Below, in pieces: positions 15,445 through 22,523 of a stretch of 64,000 nt of DNA; position 1 is the stretch's first letter; the number at the start of each line of letters is the position of its first letter. Origin of the DNA: a virus. Location: positions 1-64,000 of IMG/VR virus record IMGVR_UViG_3300044911_003339, one strand, 5' to 3'. The translations under genes were made by a program, and so were the position numbers. The notes under the pieces were generated by a model. It was not told the DNA's origin. It was given only the letters and a program-made list of their open reading frames with translations, and did not search any database.

Positions 15445-15980
15445 CGACGATTCCGAAGTTCGGCGATCCGCAGCTACTCCCCAAGCCCGATCTCGTGCGC
15501 CCCTCGCGCGAGCGCAGCCCTTGGGACAGCGGCGGCAATCTGAAGTCGGGTGGAGCCGGGCCGTACCCGGAGGGCTTCCTCGACGCACCCGATCTCCAGC
15601 CTCTCGGAGACCCGCACAACCCGCACTCACGCTACGTGCGCCGACGAGGCGACGAGTGGAGCACGAGCACCATCCGCGCGCAGGTGCTCTCCTGGGTCGC
15701 CACGTTCGCCCGAGACCGCGCGTGGGTCGCAGGGTGGCAGGTGGTGGAGCGCTGGGCTCCGCAGCGCTCGCAGGAGCTTGGAACGAGGCACCTCGTGGTC
15801 CGCGTGTCGCGCCGCACGCCTCCCTCGCCATGCGCACGCACGACGCGGCAGCCGCAGGTCACGCAGATCGAAAGCTCGGCGATGGTCCCGCGAGGGGCCG
15901 ACACGAGCACGACCGAGCTTGCGAGCATCCTCGCGAGCATCGCCACGGCGCTCGACGCCGAGCATGTGAGGCAGCCGTGA
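15441..15980 (+). CDS. Hypothetical protein, 179 aa
   Basis: ATG 15441 overlaps the MazG-like stop. The N-terminal ~70 residues are Pro/Gly-rich and probably disordered. A Trp-rich segment (VLSWVATFARDRAWVAGW) and a helical C-terminus follow. No family recognised. Confidence 0.55.
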   Translation: MTTIPKFGDPQLLPKPDLVRPSRERSPWDSGGNLKSGGAGPYPEGFLDAPDLQPLGDPHNPHSRYVRRRGDEWSTSTIRAQVLSWVATFARDRAWVAGWQVVERWAPQRSQELGTRHLVVRVSRRTPPSPCARTTRQPQVTQIESSAMVPRGADTSTTELASILASIATALDAEHVRQP

Positions 15981-16108
15981 GCGAAGAGCGAACCGTCGTG
16001 AACCACAACCACGTTGCTGATTACACGGGCTGCGGTTGCTTCGTGTTCCTCAGCGTGTGCGTGATCTGCCTGACCCTCATCGTGCTCGCGGAGGGCGGAC
16101 ACCTGTAA
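15977..16108 (+). CDS. Tiny membrane protein, 43 aa
   Basis: The GTG start overlaps the preceding stop (GTGA). The second half is one hydrophobic helix, GCFVFLSVCVICLTLIVLA, with three to four Cys on the N-terminal side. Its TAA stop is part of the next TAATCGTGTAAG motif. It may be a holin or exclusion peptide; function unknown. Confidence 0.55.
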   Translation: MSEERTVVNHNHVADYTGCGCFVFLSVCVICLTLIVLAEGGHL

Positions 16109-16117
16109 TCGTGTAAG
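16106..16117 (+). promoter_or_regulatory. Early promoter-like motif TAATCGTGTAAG
   Basis: An exact copy of the recurring motif. It uses the upstream stop codon as its first three bases. The next ATG (16126) is 8 bases downstream, too close for a normal leader and ribosome site, so a leaderless transcript is likely. Confidence 0.55.
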
Positions 16118-16125
16118 AGGCTCTC

Positions 16126-16434
16126 ATGCCGATCTTCACGAAGAGCTACACGCACGTCTGGGACGAGAACGCTCCGCGCTGCGGTCTCGCCACGCCCGGA
16201 GGCGAGTGCAACTGGGCCCGCGAGCCCGGCCTGCCATGGTGCAACGCGCACCTCTGCGCGTTCTACTGCAAGCTCTACACGCGCGGGCTCCGCACGGAAT
16301 CGCTCCCTCAGATCCCGCTTCCCGCGGGGCTGACCATGGAGCGATTCCGTGAGGCGTTCGGGCAGTACATCACGCACGTCGAGGAGATGCACCGAAGGCA
16401 GTCCGCGCCCGGCGCGAAGGAATCCAGGAGGTGA
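16126..16434 (+). CDS. Cys/His-rich putative zinc-binding protein, 102 aa
   Basis: Cys and His residues are spaced through the first 50 residues (CGLATPGGEC, WCNAHLCAFYC), which suggests one zinc site. The C-terminus is helical and basic. The start lies 8 bases after the promoter-like motif, making it first in a new transcription unit. Confidence 0.6.
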   Translation: MPIFTKSYTHVWDENAPRCGLATPGGECNWAREPGLPWCNAHLCAFYCKLYTRGLRTESLPQIPLPAGLTMERFREAFGQYITHVEEMHRRQSAPGAKESRR

Positions 16435-16685
16435 CCGTGGAGAAGTTGAGATTGCATCCTTTCACGTTCCTCGCCGTGTTCGCTCTCGCGATGCTCGCGG
16501 GTGGACTGATCGGCTACGCCGCGCGAGCACAGCCCGACCGCTTCGACAACGAGGCGTTCGCGGAGGGCTTCGATTACGGCTACCGCGCCGCGCAGGACGA
16601 CGACACGATTCGCGAGGTCTGCCCGGTCTGGTACTGCGAGGGCGAGATGGCGATCGAGCGCGACGACGATGCAGGCGCGCCATGA
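16431..16685 (+). CDS. Membrane-anchored small protein, 84 aa
   Basis: A basic start is followed by one transmembrane helix (FTFLAVFALAMLAGGLIGYAA), then an acidic soluble tail with two Cys. GTG 16431 overlaps the upstream stop; GTG 16437, just after AGGAGG, is the alternative. Possible lysis or exclusion protein. Confidence 0.6.
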   Translation: MTVEKLRLHPFTFLAVFALAMLAGGLIGYAARAQPDRFDNEAFAEGFDYGYRAAQDDDTIREVCPVWYCEGEMAIERDDDAGAP

Positions 16686-16864
16686 AGTGCCCCAACTGCG
16701 AGGGCGAGATGGAGCGCGACGAAGTGGACAACGGCGTGTGCATGCAACCCGTTGGTCCGTGGGGCTGCCCCGCCTGTCACTACGTCGAGCCCCGCGACAC
16801 GTGGGAAGTGATCTCGTGGGAGCCGATGACGGTGCCCGACCTCTACCCGAAGAAGGAATCGTGA
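16682..16864 (+). CDS. Zinc-ribbon protein, 60 aa
   Basis: Two CxxC knuckles, CPNC at residue 3 and CPAC at residue 32, form a classic zinc ribbon. The rest is short and acidic. ATG 16682 overlaps the upstream stop. Small zinc ribbons of this type in phages often bind nucleic acid or host proteins; the target here is unknown. Confidence 0.65.
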   Translation: MKCPNCEGEMERDEVDNGVCMQPVGPWGCPACHYVEPRDTWEVISWEPMTVPDLYPKKES

Positions 16865-16874
16865 CCTGCCACGA

Positions 16875-17081
16875 ATGCGGCGAGACGCTTCGTCAGTGCG
16901 CGCCGAGGACACGAAGCGACTCTGCGAGGCACACGAAGCGGCGATCAAGCGTGAGCGTGCGAGGACCGCGAAGTGGCGTCGTATCGCCCGCGCGTTGCAG
17001 CGCGAGGCCGACGCCTACACCGAACGACAGATGCGCGAAGCCGAAGCCGTGAAGGGGTACAGGACCGATGACGAACGCTGA
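16875..17081 (+). CDS. Probable zinc-finger/helical protein, possibly frameshifted
   Basis: This frame gives a helical basic protein (EDTKRLCEAHEAAIKRERA onward). The better start signal is GTG 16861, just after GAAGGAATC and overlapping the previous stop, and that frame begins VTCHECGETLRQC. Joining the two near 16898 would give a complete CxxC...CxxH zinc finger followed by the helix. So this may be one gene carrying a one-base frame change or a programmed shift. The ATG at 16875 lacks a ribosome site. Confidence 0.45.
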   Translation: MRRDASSVRAEDTKRLCEAHEAAIKRERARTAKWRRIARALQREADAYTERQMREAEAVKGYRTDDER

Positions 17082-17325
17082 AGCCATCGCAGAGGCCACG
17101 CGCCTCGCGAGCAAGCTGGAATCTCTCATCGCCGAAGGCGTCATCCCGCCGCGGCCCAACTACATCCACGACCACACCGGCTACCAGCGCTGGTACGACG
17201 AGCACGTGCGTTGCGCGACACCCGCGCATCGTCACATCCAGCGCGAGCACCCGAGCCCGTACTGCAAGCTGTGCACGACCCCAACCGAAGAGCCGCGACG
17301 CGTGCGTCGTGTGCGAGCCGCGTGA
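17068..17325 (+). CDS. Hypothetical His/Cys-containing protein, 85 aa
   Basis: ATG 17068 lies inside the end of the upstream frame. It has a helical N-terminus, then His-rich and Cys-containing segments (HVRCATPAHRH, YCKLC) that could bind zinc, and a basic tail. Function unknown. Confidence 0.6.
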   Translation: MTNAEAIAEATRLASKLESLIAEGVIPPRPNYIHDHTGYQRWYDEHVRCATPAHRHIQREHPSPYCKLCTTPTEEPRRVRRVRAA

Positions 17326-17341
17326 GCGGAAGGAGACGACC

Positions 17342-17824
17342 ATGAAGATTCCCGAAGAGCCCCAGCGTCCCCCGTTCGCGTCGAAGGTGGTGGAGGAGTG
17401 GTTCGACGCTCACCCGCTGCTTCACGTCGCGCCGTGGGCAGACGTGCTCGCGTTCATCCGCGCCGACTCTCCGCCCGAGGTGCGCGCGTGGGCCGATGCA
17501 CACGAGGAGTGGAAGCTCGCACACGAGGAGTGGCGCAAGAAGCTGCCCGTCGATTACGACATGTTCCGCGCGCACGGCAAGGTGCGATTCTACGGCGGAG
17601 ACTGGATCGACATCTTCGCGTTCCCCGGCACCGTGATCGAGGGCACCGTCGGAGACCAGCGCTGCACCGTGCTCCTCTACGACGCGATCAAGGCCGCGCA
17701 CGAGCGCATGGAGGAGCCCGAGTTCGTCGCGTTCGTCGCGACCGTCTACGAGCACATCCGCATGCGCGAGGCCGCGCACAACGCGCTCGTGGCGCACCTG
17801 CTCACCGGCCAGGGGCGAACGTGA
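17342..17824 (+). CDS. Hypothetical protein, 160 aa
   Basis: ATG 17342 has AAGGAG at proper distance. The protein is acidic and helical, with a tandem-like AHEEWKLAHEEWRK segment and a beta-rich middle. No motif recognised. It is coupled to the lipoprotein gene by GTGA. Confidence 0.65.
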   Translation: MKIPEEPQRPPFASKVVEEWFDAHPLLHVAPWADVLAFIRADSPPEVRAWADAHEEWKLAHEEWRKKLPVDYDMFRAHGKVRFYGGDWIDIFAFPGTVIEGTVGDQRCTVLLYDAIKAAHERMEEPEFVAFVATVYEHIRMREAAHNALVAHLLTGQGRT

Positions 17825-18393
17825 GGGCCCTCGCTCTCCTCGTCGTGACGCTCGTGGGCGCATGCTCGCCCACGGTCGTCTACGTCTACCCCGACGCTCC
17901 CTCCGAGGACGCTGGTGTCCAGGCGCTCCCCGATGCCGTCGTGCTCGCCGACGATGCCACGTGGGACGCGTCGTGGGACGAGCACGCGTGTCTGCCCGAT
18001 CGCGTCGATGGTGGCGTGTCGAGCGCGGACTGCCACCGATTCCCCGATCGGCCGGTGTGCGACGGGCTCGTCACCAACACGTGCGTGCCCGAGCCGACGA
18101 CGTACTGCGGTGCGTGCGAGACCGACGAGCAGTGCCATCGAGGCGTCGATCTCCGAGCCGATTGCGTGTTCATCCCCTACTACGCCGATCGCTCGGGAAT
18201 CAACTACAACGATCAGGCGTGCCTCTCGCGATGCGCGACGGACAGCGATTGCGACTTCCTGCCTCGCCCCACGTGGGCCGGTGCGAGGTGCATGCGATTC
18301 TCTCGCGGCTCGTACTGCATCGTTCCGCACGCTTCCGACCCGCCCGTCGGAACGTGCTCGGACTTCATGGGCGGACGAAGGGGATCACCATGA
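17821..18393 (+). CDS. Cys-rich secreted lipoprotein, myxobacterial-like
   Basis: A 190 aa protein. The N-terminus RALALLVVTLVGAC is a lipoprotein signal peptide with a lipobox ending at Cys15. After an Asp/Ala-rich linker come about 14 Cys in the pattern CxxDxxC...C seen in many outer-surface proteins of Myxococcota (CETDEQC, CATDSDC). A phage lipoprotein may act in superinfection exclusion by covering a receptor. It may also have been acquired from the host. The start is GTG 17821, overlapping the previous stop. Confidence 0.75.
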   Translation: MRALALLVVTLVGACSPTVVYVYPDAPSEDAGVQALPDAVVLADDATWDASWDEHACLPDRVDGGVSSADCHRFPDRPVCDGLVTNTCVPEPTTYCGACETDEQCHRGVDLRADCVFIPYYADRSGINYNDQACLSRCATDSDCDFLPRPTWAGARCMRFSRGSYCIVPHASDPPVGTCSDFMGGRRGSP

Positions 18394-19049
18394 CCGTCGA
18401 TGAAATCGTCGAGACGCTCTCGTGGGGCCTCTGCCCGCCCAAGGCGCACAAGGAGAAGGGCTGCACCACGTGCGACCGCAAGCTGGCCGCCATCGCAGCC
18501 GTGCGCGCCCTGGAGAAGCGCGCCACGGACGCGGAGCACAAGCTCGCGAAGCTCCGAGAGGAAGCCGGGGCCAGCATCGAGCGCTACCTCGCACAAGCCA
18601 CCCCTGGCACGTGGCAGCCGACGATGGACGGGCTGCATCAGGCGAGCGTCCGCCAGGGAGGAATCACCGGGCCGGTCATCTTCGCGCACACGGAAGAGGC
18701 GGTCTGGGACAGTCGGGCAATCGCTGACACGTGCATCGTTGCGGCAGGAATCCGCGTGCTGCGCGCGCTCGTCGCCACACCGGCCGTCGAGCCCGCTCCC
18801 CCAACCTCCCCCCACGTGAAGGTCGCCGTCTCCCAACTGGCTCCCGGCGACTGGATCATCCTGCCGGAAGGAGTCGGCCCCAACGCAGGGCAGAGGGTGC
18901 TCGTCGTGAACGCGAGCCCCATGCTGGAGGGAGGCCCGGTGTGGGGTGTGGGCTACGAGCCCGCCAACCCGACGGCATCGCTGCACCTGTGGTGCGCGCT
19001 CGCGACTCGCGAGGTCGAGAGAATCTCTTCAGCCGCCGACGGGAAGTGA
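18390..19049 (+). CDS. Hypothetical protein with N-terminal Cys motif, 219 aa
   Basis: The N-terminus has a Cys cluster (LCPPKAHKEKGCTTC), then a coiled-coil-like stretch (residues ~35-70) and a beta-rich C-terminal half. ATG 18390 lies within the last codons of the lipoprotein gene. No family recognised. Confidence 0.6.
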   Translation: MTVDEIVETLSWGLCPPKAHKEKGCTTCDRKLAAIAAVRALEKRATDAEHKLAKLREEAGASIERYLAQATPGTWQPTMDGLHQASVRQGGITGPVIFAHTEEAVWDSRAIADTCIVAAGIRVLRALVATPAVEPAPPTSPHVKVAVSQLAPGDWIILPEGVGPNAGQRVLVVNASPMLEGGPVWGVGYEPANPTASLHLWCALATREVERISSAADGK

Positions 19050-19052
19050 GCG

Positions 19053-19751
19053 ATGGCGAGTCGGAAATCGGCGGAGCACGTCGGGCTCGCTGACCTGACC
19101 GGAACAACGGTGCATCGGCTCGACGGGAGACTCGTGTCGCTCGGGCCCGTGGTCGGGTTCAGCGTCTCGGCCAGCGTGAGCGAGGAAGGCGTGAATGCGG
19201 CGAGCCCGGAGGCCAGAAGTGCCGCAGAAGCCGTCAGAGACCGGCTCCACGCGCTGCTGACTGTCACGCGCGCGCAGGAGGCCCGGACCTTCGCGTCGGT
19301 GCGCGACTGGGCGTGGCGTGCACCTGCGATGCGATGCTCGCACTGCGGTCAGAGGATTCCCGACCACGAACGCAAGACGGTGCTGGGCTCGGTCGAGGAT
19401 GTCGTCGTGGACCTGCACCTCGTGCGCGCCGCGCTCGCAGCGATGCCCGAGACCCACGCGCTCCGAGTGACACCGGCCGAGCGACGACTCGTGATCTCGT
19501 GCGCGCCCTTCAGCATCGTAATCGCCGCGCGCATCCCGAGGCCTGAGGAGAAGATTCACCCGCTGCCCATGGTGCCCGCGCCGCTGCTGCGAAGGCAGGA
19601 CAAGCCCGCGAGGAAGGGCACGGACTACGGCTTCAACGCGTGGCCGCGCAAGTGGCCGAGCAAGGCTCGTAATCGTGTAAGCCCTGGGCAGGAGGTGAAT
19701 CGTGAGAGTGAGCGCAGCGAAGGAGACGAAGAAACGGATCCGCGACAGTGA
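19053..19751 (+). CDS. Hypothetical protein with CxxC motif, 232 aa
   Basis: The middle has CSHCGQRIP, half of a zinc ribbon. The N-terminal ~60 residues are Ser/Ala/Val-rich. The frame runs through the TAATCGTGTAAG motif at 19670 and overlaps the next gene by 50 bases, so its last ~25 residues are probably a read-through tail. Confidence 0.6.
   Translation: MASRKSAEHVGLADLTGTTVHRLDGRLVSLGPVVGFSVSASVSEEGVNAASPEARSAAEAVRDRLHALLTVTRAQEARTFASVRDWAWRAPAMRCSHCGQRIPDHERKTVLGSVEDVVVDLHLVRAALAAMPETHALRVTPAERRLVISCAPFSIVIAARIPRPEEKIHPLPMVPAPLLRRQDKPARKGTDYGFNAWPRKWPSKARNRVSPGQEVNRESERSEGDEETDPRQ
19670..19681 (+). promoter_or_regulatory. Early promoter-like motif TAATCGTGTAAG
   Basis: An exact copy inside the end of the upstream frame, 20 bases before GTG 19702, which has AGGAGG at 19690. 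It belongs to the leadered class of these motifs. Confidence 0.5.
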
Positions 19752-20298
19752 CGTGATCGAGGCCGTGCGCCTCGTGCTCGCCGTCGCGAGTGAGAAGCTC
19801 TCGTTCCCCGCCGACCGCGAGATCGTCGTCAACGTGTGGCTCGTGCGCACGCGCATCGGCCTCGTCCGGCAAACCAAGACGAGCAACGTGTTCACGGCGT
19901 TCATCAACCCGAAGGGCACGCGCGCCGAGTGGGCCGAGGAAGCGCTTCGCACGCTGCTCGGGACCTATGCGATGCGCGAAGTGATCCGTGCTCGCGTCGA
20001 GGCCAAGGGCATCCAGACGCGCTGGCCTTCGCGTGCACCTCGCGTCGTGCGTGAAGCGACGAAGGTCGAGAAGCTCGCGGAGGTCGAGTCGCGCATCGCA
20101 GAGTGGGAATCCAAGCTGAAGGATGCGACTCGCGCGCAGCGTCTCGCACGCACGAAGCTGAAGGGCTACCGCGCCTCGGCTCGCAGGCTTCGCTCTGAGG
20201 TCGCGAAGCAACCCACCACCGAGATGAACGCGCTCGACTTCTCCGAGGTCATGCGCATGAAGCGCGAGCGCGGAGAGATGCGAGAGGTGCTCGCATGA
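19702..20298 (+). CDS. Hypothetical basic coiled-coil protein, 198 aa
   Basis: GTG 19702 follows AGGAGGTGAATC. The N-terminal ~110 residues look alpha/beta. Residues ~115-165 form a basic coiled coil (EKLAEVESRIAEWESKLKD). It has an overall positive charge that fits nucleic-acid binding, but there is no recognised family. Confidence 0.65.
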   Translation: MRVSAAKETKKRIRDSDVIEAVRLVLAVASEKLSFPADREIVVNVWLVRTRIGLVRQTKTSNVFTAFINPKGTRAEWAEEALRTLLGTYAMREVIRARVEAKGIQTRWPSRAPRVVREATKVEKLAEVESRIAEWESKLKDATRAQRLARTKLKGYRASARRLRSEVAKQPTTEMNALDFSEVMRMKRERGEMREVLA

Positions 20299-20693
20299 AG
20301 CGCGAAGCCAAGACCTACACGATCGGCGATCGCACGCTGACCGTGAGGCAATGGGCCACGGAGATGAAGATTCCCCCTGGCTACATCCACAACCGACTCG
20401 CGCTCGGGTGGGGCATCGAACGCGCGGTCATGACACCCGTGCTCACGCATGGAGGCCGGCGCGCGTTGCTTCACGAGCGCAAGCCACGCGAGAACGAGAC
20501 CCACCGCGTGTTCCCCGAGCGCGAAGGCAGCGGCTACGTGCCACTGCCGAAGAGCGAGAAGCAACTTCGCGAGGAAGCGGCGGACGCGCGCATCGAGGAA
20601 GAGATTCGCAAGCTCCGAGCACTCGTGCTCGTGGTGCCCGATCAACGTCACGTGGACTGCGACTGCTCCGCGTGCCTTCCCCCGACCTACTGA
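20295..20693 (+). CDS. Small HTH-type protein, 132 aa
   Basis: Residues ~15-45 (LTVRQWATEMKIPPGYIHNR, then a Gly-Trp and ERA) match the helix-turn-helix module common in phage DNA-binding proteins. A CDCSAC cluster lies near the C-terminus. Probably a DNA-binding regulator; target unknown. Confidence 0.55.
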   Translation: MKREAKTYTIGDRTLTVRQWATEMKIPPGYIHNRLALGWGIERAVMTPVLTHGGRRALLHERKPRENETHRVFPEREGSGYVPLPKSEKQLREEAADARIEEEIRKLRALVLVVPDQRHVDCDCSACLPPTY

Positions 20694-20700
20694 GGACATC

Positions 20701-20889
20701 ATGAAGATTCCCAGACTCACGACGAAGGCTCTCGACGCAATCGCGGACGCACTCGCCGCAGCGCTCGCGGGTGAGGAAGGCGAGGGAGACATGGCAGGAA
20801 CCTCGTTCGCGGATCTAGAGCAAGCGCAGCGCTGGGTCCGCGCCGAGAAGGCCCGACGCGCATCGCGTAAACGCGCGAGGACGCCATGA
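20701..20889 (+). CDS. Hypothetical protein, 62 aa
   Basis: ATG 20701 follows GAGGACATC. It is a small helical protein with an Ala-rich centre and a basic end (RRASRKRARTP). It sits directly upstream of the HicA-like gene with a four-base overlap, but it does not resemble a HicB antitoxin. Confidence 0.55.
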   Translation: MKIPRLTTKALDAIADALAAALAGEEGEGDMAGTSFADLEQAQRWVRAEKARRASRKRARTP

Positions 20890-21077
20890 AGCGCGACCTG
20901 AAAGAGATCCTCGCGAAGCTCACACGCGCCGGCTGGGAAGCTCGCGTGACCGGCTCGGGACACTGGCGGCTACGCGCTCCCTCGGGCGCTCTCATCTTCA
21001 CGGCCTCGACGCCCAGCGATTACCGCGGGCTCGCGAACCTGAGAGCACGCCTGCGACGTGCGGGAGCGCCGGTATGA
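20886..21077 (+). CDS. HicA-like (dsRBD-fold) protein, 63 aa
   Basis: The length and pattern match the HicA/YcfA fold: a short N-terminal helix ending in AGW, then GSGHWRLRAPSG (the catalytic-His region of HicA mRNA interferases), a strand, and a final helix (LANLRARLRRAG). No HicB antitoxin is recognisable beside it. It may therefore be a solitary RNA-binding or RNase-like protein, not a toxin-antitoxin pair. Confidence 0.65.
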   Translation: MKRDLKEILAKLTRAGWEARVTGSGHWRLRAPSGALIFTASTPSDYRGLANLRARLRRAGAPV

Positions 21078-21514
21078 CGATTCCGTACGTGCGAGGTTCC
21101 GACACGAGTCGAGCCGCTGCCGAGTCCATGGTGGAGAATCGTCTCAACGAACTACAGCGACACGTGCTCGCGTTCCTGCGAAGCCGCGGTGCTCGCGGCG
21201 CATCGGACGAGGAGATGCAGGAAGCGCTCGGCATGGCCGCGAGCACGCAGCGCCCGAGACGCGTCGAGCTTATGCGCAAGGGCCTCGTCGTTGCGTCCGG
21301 CACGACGAGCATGACGCGCTCGGGCAGGCAGGCCGAGGTCTGGCTCGCGGCCGAGCCGGGGAGCGCCGTGGACGCGAGCGATGACACGCGCGCTCCGACG
21401 AAGGCGCAGATCGCGAAGGCCGTTGCAGCGATGCGCGCTGCGTGGCGCGCGGGTGTCGCGATGGACGACGACGTAATCGCTGTCATGCGCTGGCTCGCGA
21501 AGAAGAGCGCGTAA
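21074..21514 (+). CDS. Winged-helix DNA-binding protein, 146 aa
   Basis: Residues ~22-95 form a winged helix: LNELQRHVLAFLRSRGARGA, DEEMQEALGM, then a recognition helix and a wing ending SGRQAEVWL. Similar phage proteins begin with GSDTSRAAA, as here. A helical C-terminal tail follows. It is likely a transcription regulator of the early region. Its TAA is part of the next TAATCGTGTAAG. Confidence 0.65.
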   Translation: MTIPYVRGSDTSRAAAESMVENRLNELQRHVLAFLRSRGARGASDEEMQEALGMAASTQRPRRVELMRKGLVVASGTTSMTRSGRQAEVWLAAEPGSAVDASDDTRAPTKAQIAKAVAAMRAAWRAGVAMDDDVIAVMRWLAKKSA

Positions 21515-21523
21515 TCGTGTAAG
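21512..21523 (+). promoter_or_regulatory. Early promoter-like motif TAATCGTGTAAG
   Basis: An exact copy overlapping the stop of the winged-helix gene, 20 bases before ATG 21544 with TAGGAGG between. Leadered class. Confidence 0.5.
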
Positions 21524-21543
21524 GCAGGACGTAGGAGGACCCG

Positions 21544-21792
21544 ATGAAGAAGCGCAACGAGGAAGACACGAGGCCGCAGGTCGAGCGAGACATCGACACG
21601 ATCAAGCATGAGCTTCTCCTGTTTCGGGAGAGGGAGCACGCTTGGGCCAAAGCGCGCGCCGACCTGGAGCGCGCAGTTGCCGCAGAGCAGGCAGCCGCCG
21701 CAAAGGAGCGAGAGCGCTCCGCCTCCTGGAGCGGGATCTGCGCAGAGCAACGCACGCCCTGCTCTCGCTCATCGGCACGGCCGGGATGTTGA
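21544..21792 (+). CDS. Hypothetical coiled-coil protein, 82 aa
   Basis: ATG 21544 has a strong TAGGAGG. Residues ~10-60 are a charged Ala/Glu/Arg coiled coil. The last 20 residues are Ser/Arg/Cys-rich and less natural. Function unknown. Confidence 0.6.
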   Translation: MKKRNEEDTRPQVERDIDTIKHELLLFREREHAWAKARADLERAVAAEQAAAAKERERSASWSGICAEQRTPCSRSSARPGC

Positions 21793-21796
21793 AGCC

Positions 21797-22036
21797 GTGA
21801 CCGGCCGCGTACGACTCGGAAAGGGCCGACTGCCGTCTGCGGAGGTGTGCTTCGCGCGGTACCTGGCGGCGTGCGACGCGCTGCATGCGATTCGCGCGCG
21901 TGCTGACGCTGCTGCGCGAGAGCATGCGAGCATGCGAGGCACGCCGAACGAGATCGCGAAGGTGGGCGGCGAGGCCGATGGGCTGCGTGAAGCGGCCGAC
22001 GTGCTCGAATCGGCTCTCAGGAAGGCGAAGCCGTGA
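21797..22036 (+). CDS. Hypothetical helical protein, 79 aa
   Basis: GTG 21797 starts four bases after the previous stop. The protein is helical (ARYLAACDALHAIRARADAA) and overlaps the next GTG start by four bases. No family recognised. Confidence 0.5.
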   Translation: MTGRVRLGKGRLPSAEVCFARYLAACDALHAIRARADAAAREHASMRGTPNEIAKVGGEADGLREAADVLESALRKAKP

Positions 22037-22284
22037 CCGATTACCAGTGCGCGCTGACCGCCGACGGACAGTGGCACACGACGCAAGAGCAAGCGGCACC
22101 TCCGGCGATCACGCGCGGAGGTGCCTTCTCGACGTGCGCGGTGTGGCTCGACTTCAAGCGAGGATTCGAGCGCCGCCGCCCGACGTGCCCCGAGTGCCTT
22201 CGCGCATGCGAGCACGACGAGCAACGCAGGAATCGTGTAGAACCAGCGCGGGTGCGAAGGCCGCGCCCAATGGAGGCAGCATGA
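22033..22284 (+). CDS. Small Cys-containing protein, 83 aa
   Basis: GTG 22033 overlaps the previous stop. A TCPECLRACEHD segment could bind zinc. The basic tail is encoded across the GAATCGTGTAGA motif at 22230, so the last ~15 residues may be non-essential. Confidence 0.5.
   Translation: MTDYQCALTADGQWHTTQEQAAPPAITRGGAFSTCAVWLDFKRGFERRRPTCPECLRACEHDEQRRNRVEPARVRRPRPMEAA
22230..22241 (+). promoter_or_regulatory. Early promoter-like motif GAATCGTGTAGA
   Basis: A variant copy inside the end of the upstream frame, 39 bases before the Tad2-like ATG (22281). If active it would drive the anti-defence gene separately. Confidence 0.4.
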
Positions 22285-22523
22285 CGTTCGGAGATGCGAT
22301 CGAGGCGATGAAGCGGGGAGAGCGCGTGTCGCGCAAGGGCTGGAACGGCAAGGGCATGTGGCTCGTGCTGATCATGCCGGGCAACGCGATGCACGTGTCG
22401 AGCGCGGGAGGATTCGAGATGCAGCCGTGCATCGGCATGAAGACGGCGCAGGGCACGATGCAGCCCGGATGGCTCGCGTCGCAGGCGGACATGCTGGCCT
22501 CCGACTGGGAGGTCGTGTCGTGA
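22281..22523 (+). CDS. tad2: Tad2-like anti-Thoeris protein (DUF2829)
   Basis: The 80 aa sequence matches the DUF2829 family along its whole length: start MTFGDAIEAMKRGERVSRKG, then GWNGKGMWLVL, a PCIGMKTA segment, and the ending WLASQADMLASDWEVV. Characterised DUF2829 proteins (Tad2) bind and sequester the cyclic-ADPR-type signal of Thoeris defence, so NADase effectors stay off. Conservation of the GWNGKGM and PGWLASQ...DW segments suggests a working ligand pocket. ATG 22281 overlaps the upstream stop. Confidence 0.88.
   Translation: MTFGDAIEAMKRGERVSRKGWNGKGMWLVLIMPGNAMHVSSAGGFEMQPCIGMKTAQGTMQPGWLASQADMLASDWEVVS

Noticed and set aside
20701-21077. HicBA toxin-antitoxin pair
   Set aside because: Only the HicA-like half is recognisable; the upstream 62 aa protein lacks a HicB fold pattern.
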